This document shows positions 33,772 through 40,998 of a DNA stretch of 64,000 nucleotides, piece by piece. The translations under genes were made by a program, and so were the position numbers. The stretch spans positions 124,001-188,000 of the forward strand of contig JAJFJZ010000009.1 of the NCBI GenBank assembly GCA_021773565.1. The letters are read 5' to 3'. Source of the stretch: Gammaproteobacteria bacterium (GTDB taxonomy: Bacteria > Pseudomonadota > Gammaproteobacteria > Pseudomonadales > Azotimanducaceae). The notes under the pieces were generated by a model. The model did no database searches and was not told where the DNA came from. It worked only from the letters and a program-made list of their open reading frames with translations. The stretch's first letter is position 1. Each line of letters starts with the position of its first letter.

Positions 33772-35178
33772 ATGGCGGTGTTATCGAAAGCGGGTGTGGG
33801 TCAAATTCTTGAATTGGTTCAGAATCACTCCAGAGAGTATCTGGAGCAGGCGGATACGAAACCAGTACGCGCAGAGCTTGGGGTTCCTGAGTTGCGTACT
33901 CTGATGCCGTCCATCCTGGAACAGGAGTCCATGCGGGCTTTGGATGTGGTGAATCAGCTGGCTGAGCTGGGAGAAATGGGCACGTTAAGAACCGTTGGGC
34001 CACGCTACTTTGGCTTTGTAAATGGGGGTGCCTTGCCGGCAGCACTGGGGGCAGATTTGTTGGCTGTTGCCTGGGATCAGAACGCAGCACTGGCGGCGAT
34101 GAGTCCCATCGCATCGGTAAGCGAGGACATTGCAGCGCGATGGTTACTGCAACTGTTAAAATTGCCTCAACATGCCTGTGTGGGTTTTGTAACCGGAGCG
34201 CAGGGTGCCAGTACCACCTGTCTTGCGGTAGCGCGACACCACTTACTGGCGCAGCATGGCTGGGATGTTGAGGACAAAGGCCTGTTTGGTGCGCCACGAA
34301 TAACTACCATAGTGGGAGCGGAGCGGCATGCGACTATTGATACGGCGCTTCGATATAACGGGCTTGGTAAACCCGCCCGCGTAGTCGCAGCCGATGACCA
34401 GGGAAGACTCATAGTGGCAGACCTGAAAAGCGCACTCTGTGAATATGAAGGCCCGGTTATAGTCTGTGCCCAGACTGGCAATGTGAACACCGGCGCCTAT
34501 GATCCGATACCCGAGATCGCCAGCCTGTGCAAAGCGCACAATGCCTGGTTACATATAGACGGTGCGTTTGGGCTTTGGGCAGCGGCGAGCAAAGAATATA
34601 CGCACCTGTGCAGGGGTGTGGAACAGGCTGATTCGTGGGCGGTAGATGGCCACAAATGGCTTAACGTACCCTATGACAGTGCGTATGCCATAACCGCGCA
34701 TCCGCAAAGCCATTTGGCCACCTTTGGCAGCACCGCCAGTTATTACATAATGGGCGGAACGGACGCTCCCCGAGACAGTATGAACCTTGTTCCCGAAGCC
34801 TCTCGAAGAGCCAGGGGGCTGGCAACATGGGCTGCAATTCGCAGCCTGGGTAGGCAGGGGGTGGATGACCTTGTCAGCGGGTGCTGTTCCATGGCCAGAT
34901 TATTTGCCACTTTGCTGGCACAGGAACAGGGCGTGGAAATTTTGAACGAAGTGGTTATAAATCAGGTGCTCGTACGTTTTGGGGATTCCGATACCCACAC
35001 CCAGGCCGTAATTCAGGCGGTGCAGGAAGAAGGAACCTGTTGGGCCGGAGGTAGTACCTGGCAGGGTAAGGCCGTGATGCGTATTTCTGTCTCCAATTGG
35101 TCAACCCGTAAAACTGATGTTGAGCGCTCGGTTGACGTTATGCTCAAGCTGCATAGGATGCTTGGTAATGTCAGATAA
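33772..35178 (+). CDS. PLP-dependent group II decarboxylase-family protein
   Basis: 468 residues from ATG 33772, preceded by AGGAG with a 7-base gap; an in-frame GTG at 33751 has no such site. The fold-type I pattern is clear: PRYFGFVNGGALPAALGADLL, VGFVTGAQGASTTCLAVARHH, the PLP-binding HIDGAFGLWAA and the Schiff-base lysine in AVDGHKWLNVPYDS. These are features of aromatic amino acid, tyrosine or aspartate decarboxylases. The substrate cannot be told. Upstream it is divergent from hemN (124 bases between starts). Downstream, 22 bases after the stop, the nucleoside hydrolase gene begins, so the two may share a transcript. A second, unrelated PLP enzyme lies at 58848. Confidence 0.87.
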   Translation: MAVLSKAGVGQILELVQNHSREYLEQADTKPVRAELGVPELRTLMPSILEQESMRALDVVNQLAELGEMGTLRTVGPRYFGFVNGGALPAALGADLLAVAWDQNAALAAMSPIASVSEDIAARWLLQLLKLPQHACVGFVTGAQGASTTCLAVARHHLLAQHGWDVEDKGLFGAPRITTIVGAERHATIDTALRYNGLGKPARVVAADDQGRLIVADLKSALCEYEGPVIVCAQTGNVNTGAYDPIPEIASLCKAHNAWLHIDGAFGLWAAASKEYTHLCRGVEQADSWAVDGHKWLNVPYDSAYAITAHPQSHLATFGSTASYYIMGGTDAPRDSMNLVPEASRRARGLATWAAIRSLGRQGVDDLVSGCCSMARLFATLLAQEQGVEILNEVVINQVLVRFGDSDTHTQAVIQAVQEEGTCWAGGSTWQGKAVMRISVSNWSTRKTDVERSVDVMLKLHRMLGNVR

Positions 35179-35200
35179 CCAACAGGAGTGCGATGTTGCG

Positions 35201-36160
35201 ATGAAAAAGGTTATTTACGATACAGATATTGGCATTGACGATGCCATGGCACTCCTGTTTTTGCATTACTCCCCCGAAGTGGAGTTACGGGCGATAGTTT
35301 CCGGATTCGGGAATGCCAGTGTAGAAAATACGACACGCAATGCCTTGTACATGAAGGACCTGTTTCAAATAGAAGCGCCCGTTTATCAGGGAGCGGGACG
35401 ACCTTATTCTGTTGCCCCTGACTCAGACTATACTGGAGAGTACCCGGATTTTGTGCATGCCGAAAATGGCCTGGGTGGCATCAAAATACTTGACCCTCTC
35501 TCCAAAAAAGAGACCAAAAACGGAGCACAGGCGATTGTCGATCTCGTGCAAGACGAACCGGGTGAGGTGTCTATCGTTGCCGTGGGGCGTATGACTAATC
35601 TGGCGCACGCGCTGGAGTTGTGTCCCCAACTTCCACAGCTGGTAAAAGAGCTGGTAGTAATGGGTGGCGCTTTTGGATTTAACAACCACAATGGTAATGT
35701 GACGCCGGTTGCGGAGGCAAATATTTGGGGCGATGCACCGGCTGCAAAGCGCATTTTTCAGGCCGGCTTTAACATATCGATAGTTGGCCTGGATGTTACG
35801 GAAGAAACCATCGCGCGTCCGACCTTTTTTGAAGCCTTACGCAGGGACGGCGGTAAAGCCGGTGCATTCATCTACGCGATCAGTCGCTATTACCTGAACT
35901 TTCACTATCAGACCCGAAACAGGTCCGAGTGTCCGGTGCACGATTCAAGCGCAGTGGCCTATTTACTACGACCCGGGTATTACACAACCGTGGAAGCACG
36001 CGTTGATGTAGTGGAATTTGGGCCATCAAAAGGTCAGACCGTATTTGATGAACTGCGGGAATCCCGAACCCGAATATGTACTGCGGTAAAAGCTGAGGAA
36101 GTACTGGCTTTGTATATGGAGACGCTGACTAGCGGTAGAGCTGTTTTAATCGCTCCTTGA
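35201..36160 (+). CDS. Inosine/uridine-preferring nucleoside hydrolase family protein
   Basis: 319 residues from ATG 35201; AGGAG lies 12 bases upstream, rather far. Upstream in-frame ATGs at 35117 and 35168 overlap the previous gene. The calcium-binding signature at the N-terminus reads DTDIGIDDAMALL (family DTDPGxDD, with Pro replaced by Ile). VVMGGAFGFNNHNGNVTPVAEANIWGD matches the second conserved region, with the N..EAN.W.D residues that bind ribose. The enzyme splits ribonucleosides into free base and ribose in the cytoplasm. The 3' end overlaps the convergent 2OG oxygenase gene by 32 bases. The neighbouring transporter and ribokinase make a nucleoside-use cluster (inference). Confidence 0.92.
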   Translation: MKKVIYDTDIGIDDAMALLFLHYSPEVELRAIVSGFGNASVENTTRNALYMKDLFQIEAPVYQGAGRPYSVAPDSDYTGEYPDFVHAENGLGGIKILDPLSKKETKNGAQAIVDLVQDEPGEVSIVAVGRMTNLAHALELCPQLPQLVKELVVMGGAFGFNNHNGNVTPVAEANIWGDAPAAKRIFQAGFNISIVGLDVTEETIARPTFFEALRRDGGKAGAFIYAISRYYLNFHYQTRNRSECPVHDSSAVAYLLRPGYYTTVEARVDVVEFGPSKGQTVFDELRESRTRICTAVKAEEVLALYMETLTSGRAVLIAP

Positions 36161-36974
36161 GATAACTGCCAGCGGTATGGGATTCAGACAGAACAAAGTC
36201 CAGATGCGGGGTTAGGAAAAACGGTAGCGAGATACGGGAAATATTACCTTTGTCATCTGCGGGATTTATTACCCGGTGCGTGGTTGATGGAAAATACTCC
36301 TTGCTGGCCTTTTGCAGCATATCTCCAATATTAACAATTAGCTCACCCGTGCTGGTTTCCAGGTTTAGCCATTCACCACTTCGGGATTTCACCTGCAGTC
36401 CCGGTTGGTGTGATACCGGCAGAATAGTAATCAGGTTAATATCTTCGTGCGCGGCAGCACGCACGGCATCGGGCGTTTCACCTCCGGAGAGTGGTGGGTA
36501 GTGCAGTATACGCAACAGACTCGCTTTGGTGCTTAGTACACTGGACAGAGGTTCAGAAAAACCATCACGTATCTTTGGCGGTGCATTTTGCTGAATCCAG
36601 CCCAACAAAATACTACCCAACTGCAGTATTTCCTCGCGGTACTCCAGAATATCCTGCGCAAGTTTTGCAGGGAGAGGGGCACCTGGAACAACGTGGAAAA
36701 ACTCTTTCAAATCCCTGGTGGAGGCGCTTACTGCAGTCTCTGAGACTTCCAGTGGAAAGTATCCTTCCTGGGTGCCGTTTTTGTCTTCAGGATCGTACAG
36801 GTAAGCGTATTTTTCCCTGGTCTGGAAAAAATCGAACCAGTCATGGTAAAGGCGATCCAGTTTTTGCTGACACACCGGATGGTTTCTAAGAATCGCGAAG
36901 CCCGACTCGTGCAGGGACTGTGCAAAGCGTGCACCAGCTGATTCTGATCTATAATCCACCGTCTGAACTATCAT
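36129..36974 (-). CDS. 2-oxoglutarate/Fe(II) oxygenase, isopenicillin N synthase-like family
   Basis: 281 residues from ATG 36974, which is two bases past the upstream MFS stop; a longer start would overlap that gene. The N-terminal DIOX_N part holds SLHESGFAILRNHPV. The double-stranded beta-helix core has HED (AAHEDINLITILPV) as HxD and a distal His in THRVINP. RIS (NISRISLPFF) supplies the 2-oxoglutarate-binding Arg-x-Ser. The set is complete, so it is expected to be active. Family members hydroxylate or desaturate small molecules, including thymine, xanthine-related bases, flavonoids and peptides. Its place between a nucleoside hydrolase, an MFS transporter and a ribokinase suggests a base or nucleoside substrate (inference). 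Confidence 0.88.
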   Translation of the reverse strand: MIVQTVDYRSESAGARFAQSLHESGFAILRNHPVCQQKLDRLYHDWFDFFQTREKYAYLYDPEDKNGTQEGYFPLEVSETAVSASTRDLKEFFHVVPGAPLPAKLAQDILEYREEILQLGSILLGWIQQNAPPKIRDGFSEPLSSVLSTKASLLRILHYPPLSGGETPDAVRAAAHEDINLITILPVSHQPGLQVKSRSGEWLNLETSTGELIVNIGDMLQKASKEYFPSTTHRVINPADDKGNISRISLPFFLTPHLDFVLSESHTAGSYLKERLKQLYR

Positions 36975-36975
36975 A

Positions 36976-38199
36976 TTAACTCGTACCAGCCACGGCTTCT
37001 TTGCTTGTAACGTGGGTCTGGAGCAGTCTGGTTGCCCAGAAAACCAGGCAGAACAGCACGACGTAACACAAGGTACCAAATTGAATAATAAAGCGTGAGT
37101 TACTAGCCTCAACAATCTGGCTGGTTAGCCATGGGCTCACTGCCGTGCCCAGGCTGGCACTCAGCAGCAATCCTGATACGAGCCTTGCCGAGGGTATCTT
37201 CAACATTTGGGTTGCCAGAGAAAGTACCAGTTTCATCAAGCCAAGGTTTGCAAAACCCCACAATAAAGCAAGTATTACCAGTCCGTCTATTTGCGGGTAT
37301 GCCCACATGAATATAGAGCCAGAAGCGGTGGTGATGCCGGCGATAATGACAAGGCGTTGTACCCCAATTTTTAATACCCACCAGGCGACAAATAGTTGTG
37401 CCGCGAACATTCCGCTCCAAAACTGGCCCACCAGGCTTCCAGCCTGCTCGCGAGGCGCGTCCAGGTATTGTTCAGCGTAAGTGGGTAACCACCACAATAT
37501 TGAATTCTGGCCCAGGGTAAACAGGAAAAGTGAAAATATGCACAGCCACACACCTAATGGCCAGGGTTCAGTAGCAGTTTTGTCTCCCGGCGTGATTTTG
37601 GAATTTGGCAGGGCAGAGAACGACAGCAACAACAACATTGTAAGCGCAATGAGCGCTACAAACTGGTAGCTGCCAGACCAGTGGAAATCGCGCGAAACCA
37701 GATAAATCGCTATCCATGAGCAAACAATGCCTGCAAGACTAAACCATCCATCTGTGATCACCAGCATTGATGCCCGCTGGTTGTCATTATAGGTTCTGGA
37801 AATTATGAACGCAGCTCCTGCAAGGCCGGTGCCTGCACATAAACCAACGAGCCCAAGAATGGACCAGATAAGGTCAATTTGTCGTTGAAAATACAGTGCA
37901 ATAAGACTTGCGCCTACTACACAATACAAAATCATCATCAGTTTTTTTAGCTGTACCCAATTGAATACAAACAATGCACTGATAGCGCCCCCAAGAATGC
38001 CGAAAGTAAGCCAGCTAAAACCCGCTGTTACCTCGGTAATAGGCAGGTTAAAGGCTTCCGACATAGGGCCGGAAATAATACCAATGGGAGCCAGCATTCC
38101 AGACATCGCGAAATAGGCAAGAAAACTCACAAGGGTGATGCGGTGCTTGTTATTCAATATACTAATCGATCGTTTTGTTTTACCCCCGGAGTTAGCCAT
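36976..38199 (-). CDS. MFS transporter, TsgA-like
   Basis: 407 residues from ATG 38199. A longer in-frame start at 38481 would run deep into the divergent ribokinase gene and adds non-hydrophobic sequence. Twelve hydrophobic helices are visible. GIISGPMSEAFNLPITEV, the Gly-rich helix 2 and WWLPTYAEQYLDAPREQAG resemble E. coli TsgA (recalled). MFS members of this branch have poorly known substrates. It is the first gene of a two-gene unit with the 2OG oxygenase, and its start is only 12 bases from the divergent ribokinase start. The context fits a nucleoside, base or ribose permease (inference). Confidence 0.85.
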   Translation of the reverse strand: MANSGGKTKRSISILNNKHRITLVSFLAYFAMSGMLAPIGIISGPMSEAFNLPITEVTAGFSWLTFGILGGAISALFVFNWVQLKKLMMILYCVVGASLIALYFQRQIDLIWSILGLVGLCAGTGLAGAAFIISRTYNDNQRASMLVITDGWFSLAGIVCSWIAIYLVSRDFHWSGSYQFVALIALTMLLLLSFSALPNSKITPGDKTATEPWPLGVWLCIFSLFLFTLGQNSILWWLPTYAEQYLDAPREQAGSLVGQFWSGMFAAQLFVAWWVLKIGVQRLVIIAGITTASGSIFMWAYPQIDGLVILALLWGFANLGLMKLVLSLATQMLKIPSARLVSGLLLSASLGTAVSPWLTSQIVEASNSRFIIQFGTLCYVVLFCLVFWATRLLQTHVTSKEAVAGTS

Positions 38200-38211
38200 G
38201 CGTAAACAAAG

Positions 38212-39129
38212 ATGTCCATTGTAGTTGTTGGAAGTATCAATACTGACCTGGTTATTCAGGTGCCGCGTTTTGCTCGCAAGGACGAGACTGTACTGGGAGA
38301 GGGAAGTTATGCGGTATCCCAGGGCGGAAAGGGGGCTAACCAGGCAGTGGCAGCGGTCGCAGGAGGATTGCCGGTTTATATGGTGGGCAAGGTAGGAAAG
38401 GATGCCTTTGGGGATGATGCTATCGCAAGTCTGCAAAAGGCGGGTGTGTCTTGTGAGTTTGTACAACGCAGCGCTGACCACTCAACGGGCCTGGCAAGCA
38501 TCCTGCTGGATCCTGAAGCGCGCAATTCTATTAGCGTTGCACCGGGTGCCAATGCGCACATTACCCCCGGTAATATTGATGACGTTGCGGGCTTGATTAG
38601 GGACGCATCTATTATCATGTTGCAACTGGAGATTCCACCAGAGAGCTGTCGCAGAGCGGCTGAAATTGCCAGGCAAGCTGGCGTATCGGTTATGCTTGAT
38701 CCGGCACCGGCTCCTTTACAGCCACTGGACTTTCTACATCTGGTAGATTACCTGACCCCCAACGAACTGGAGGCTGAAGCCTTTACCGGTATTCCACTAC
38801 ACGACGACGATGCAGCGCAGCAAAATGCGCAGGCTTTGCTGGAATTAGGCCCCGGGAATGTAGCCATAACATTGGGTTCCCGTGGCAGCTACATGGCCAA
38901 TGCTGCTGGTCAGTTTAAACTGGCTGCGCGCGCCGTTAAGGCGATCGATACGACGGGTGCGGGAGACACTTTTTGCGGGTTTCTTGCGGCGGCGCTGGTT
39001 AAGGGTTTTAGCTTTAAACAAGCAGCTGAAATCGCCGCGGCCGCGGCGAGCTTGTCAGTTTCTCAGTCAGGTGCCAGAGGGAACAGCTTGGGCTGGGACG
39101 CTGTGCTTGATTTTATGCAGACGGTTTAA
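38212..39129 (+). CDS. rbsK: Ribokinase
   Basis: 305 residues, standard length. VVGSINTDLVIQVPRF and SQGGKGANQAVAAV form the N-terminal PfkB signature. The C-terminal signature DTTGAGDTFCGFLAAAL carries the anion hole and catalytic Asp, and LDPAPAPLQ-type and TPNELEAEAFTG motifs identify ribokinase rather than fructokinase. It phosphorylates ribose to ribose-5-phosphate in the cytoplasm. In this cluster it would use ribose released by the nucleoside hydrolase. Only 12 bases separate its start from the divergent MFS gene start, and there is no clear ribosome binding site. A deoxyribokinase activity cannot be excluded. Confidence 0.93.
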   Translation: MSIVVVGSINTDLVIQVPRFARKDETVLGEGSYAVSQGGKGANQAVAAVAGGLPVYMVGKVGKDAFGDDAIASLQKAGVSCEFVQRSADHSTGLASILLDPEARNSISVAPGANAHITPGNIDDVAGLIRDASIIMLQLEIPPESCRRAAEIARQAGVSVMLDPAPAPLQPLDFLHLVDYLTPNELEAEAFTGIPLHDDDAAQQNAQALLELGPGNVAITLGSRGSYMANAAGQFKLAARAVKAIDTTGAGDTFCGFLAAALVKGFSFKQAAEIAAAAASLSVSQSGARGNSLGWDAVLDFMQTV

Positions 39130-39185
39130 GGCCCGCCGAACATTGGTCTGTACAGTAAGGCCTTCCAGAATAAGTTGCCGAACAA

Positions 39186-39560
39186 TTACTCGATAATGCA
39201 AAAAGCATTCAGCTTGTTACCGTCCAGATCGCGAAAGTATCCTGCATAAAACCCGCTGTCACCCCTTGGACCGGGAGCGCCTTCATCTTCGGCACCCATT
39301 TCCATCGCCTTTTCGTGTAGCTGGTCGACCTTGTCACTTGAGTCAACCTGCAGGGCTACCATTGTGCCGTTACCCACGGTTGCGGTTTTGCCGTCAAACG
39401 GTTTGCTTGCCGCCAGGCCGGGTGCGCCCGGAGAAGTTGTCCACGCGATAAACCCGTCTTCTTCCATCATGCGGGCACCATTGATGGTAGCTAGCACCGC
39501 ATCATAAAATTGTGCTGCACGCTCCAGGTCGTTAGTACCCAGTGTGACGTAACCTATCAT
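39186..39560 (-). CDS. Small VOC-superfamily protein
   Basis: 124 residues, one VOC unit pair. It begins MIGYVTLGTNDLERAAQFYDAVL, a typical glyoxalase-like start in which a Thr-Leu-Gly replaces the usual His metal ligand. It ends YAGYFRDLDGNKLNAF, with the final ligand position Asn/Lys rather than Glu. The metal site therefore looks weak or absent, which suggests binding or a metal-independent role. It is a single gene between ribokinase and the C15 pseudogene; the context gives no function. It is unrelated at the residue level to the VOC protein at 28783 except for the fold. Confidence 0.82.
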   Translation of the reverse strand: MIGYVTLGTNDLERAAQFYDAVLATINGARMMEEDGFIAWTTSPGAPGLAASKPFDGKTATVGNGTMVALQVDSSDKVDQLHEKAMEMGAEDEGAPGPRGDSGFYAGYFRDLDGNKLNAFCIIE

Positions 39561-39674
39561 TTGCTCTCTCCCGGCTGATTGTGGATAGCCTAACTATAGC
39601 GCGAATTTTGGTCTATGTGGTGCCCAAATTGTTATGCTGTTCGAATATCCTGATATGGGGACAGGAACTGAAAA

Positions 39675-40185
39675 ATATTGAAGAAACGTTTGTTAGCACT
39701 GCTTCCTATGATGACAGGCCACTTTATTGGCAGCGTCCGGCGGAGAAAAGATCTTTCCGATCCTCATGTGCCAGGGATGAAAATTGTGCCGAGGTTCTGG
39801 ATGCCTATGAATGGGCATCCAGGAGAGCTGCGGATTTGTCTTTTGCAGATGGCAGGCAATTGCGCATCGTCCTTTCCGGCTTTGATCTGGAACGCTATCC
39901 TGGACGCAGGCGTTCGGCAGAAGTAACTGGAAACCTGAACGAACGCTCGGGTGCAAGCCTGGAAAAACCGCGGTGCGTGGTAGCGGAGGAGGGTATTTGA
40001 GTAACGAAATTTCCTATCGTACGGTGCGCCTGGTGCAACTGCATAATAGCCCAGCACTTGTTGGTCATATCCATACGCCACGTATTCAGGGATATGATCG
40101 GGCGACGGTAAAACGCATAAGTGATCAAATACAGAAACTGCTGCAGGTTTTGGTAAAGAACCTGAATTCAGAGAATAAAACCTAA
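39675..40185 (+). pseudogene. Decayed C15-type (pyroglutamyl-peptidase-like) peptidase gene
   Basis: Fragments of one protein family appear in two frames. In the first frame (about 39675-40000) are YDDRPLYWQR, LRIVLSGFD and LERYPGRRRSAE. In the next frame (39973-40185) are RGSGGGYLSNEISYRT and VGHIHTPRI, ending in a stop at 40185. I recall these blocks from a family of pyroglutamyl-peptidase-like C15 proteins of roughly 350-400 residues, where they are in the same order. Here only about 170 residues remain. The gap between GFD and LERYPG suggests a large in-frame deletion, and a second deletion plus frameshift occurs near 39970. Family assignment rests on memory, but the frame switch is seen directly. 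Confidence 0.6.
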
Positions 40186-40212
40186 TGGGGTTGAAGTTGT
40201 CTGATACCTGAT

Positions 40213-40926
40213 ATGGATGGACTTGCGACCTATAATCCCCAATTTCTGGAGCTTTATAAGCCGAACCGCAAGTTTGTTACCGCGCTGTGGATCTCTATTT
40301 CTGCGCACCTGTTGTTGCTCTATGCTTTGAATACCAGTTCATGGTCACTAAAAACTGTTCTTGAGGACGAATTCCGGGTAATTGATTTACGCCTTGCCAA
40401 AATCCGAGAAGAAGTTGTTGTTACTGAACAAGCTGATCATTCACCGCGACTTCTGCAACAGGAACCGGTTGTAATACAGAAACTGGCAGTTGCGCAGGAT
40501 ATTGTTAAGTCACAAGCAGAGCCGCAGGTTAAGAAACAGGAGCACGTTCTGAATCTCTCGGTGCCAGACCTTGTGTTACGGGATTCTGGAACGGGGCTAC
40601 AGAATCCGAATAACCCCTGGACCTTCAGTGGCAAATTCCAGCACAAACTACGGGCACGGGAAGCTAACAAAACCAGGAGCGCAATTTTAGCACTCAATAG
40701 CTACCAGAGGACGGGACAAAGCAAAACGGACCTGGCTGGTGCTGCTACATTGGCAGCAAACTCCACCATCGTGAAGTCCGGTGATGTATGCCGTATCAAA
40801 TACGCCCGGCAATCCGGAGAGCGGGGCAACAAGTACGCTTTGGGCAGCATACCGTGTCCAGGTACGCGGCCCTGGTGGCAGCGCGATAAGCTGGATGAGA
40901 TAGCAGCTTCGTGGCGCATTCCCTGA
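40213..40926 (+). CDS. Membrane-anchored protein of unknown function with TonB-like N-terminus
   Basis: 237 residues. One hydrophobic helix near residues 24-42 (ALWISISAHLLLLYALN) follows a short N-terminal tail; the ISxxAHLLL pattern is like the TonB/TolA-type anchor helix. The periplasmic remainder is charged and Gln-rich, with VTEQADHSPRLLQQEPVV, and has no recognisable TonB C-terminal domain. Two cysteines near the end (GDVCRIK and GSIPCPG) could form a disulfide. The final ~40 residues include WWQRDKLDEIA. It sits between the C15 pseudogene and ovoA with a weak ribosome binding site. I do not recognise a family; hypothetical. Confidence 0.65.
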   Translation: MDGLATYNPQFLELYKPNRKFVTALWISISAHLLLLYALNTSSWSLKTVLEDEFRVIDLRLAKIREEVVVTEQADHSPRLLQQEPVVIQKLAVAQDIVKSQAEPQVKKQEHVLNLSVPDLVLRDSGTGLQNPNNPWTFSGKFQHKLRAREANKTRSAILALNSYQRTGQSKTDLAGAATLAANSTIVKSGDVCRIKYARQSGERGNKYALGSIPCPGTRPWWQRDKLDEIAASWRIP

Positions 40927-40998
40927 GACCGGTTCCATTCAGCCAGCCAACTAAGTAAGCTTTCCAGGCGACACGGGAAAAATAACAAGGAACTATTG

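Noticed and set aside
33772-35178. Idea that the PLP decarboxylase is OvoB for the ovothiol pathway
   Set aside because: It has the group II decarboxylase motif around the Schiff-base lysine, not an OvoB-like sulfoxide lyase pattern as I know it, and lies 5.8 kb from ovoA in a different neighbourhood.
38200-38481. N-terminal extension of the TsgA-like MFS gene (start at 38481)
   Set aside because: The extension would lie inside the divergent ribokinase gene and is not hydrophobic or family-like; ATG 38199 is preferred.
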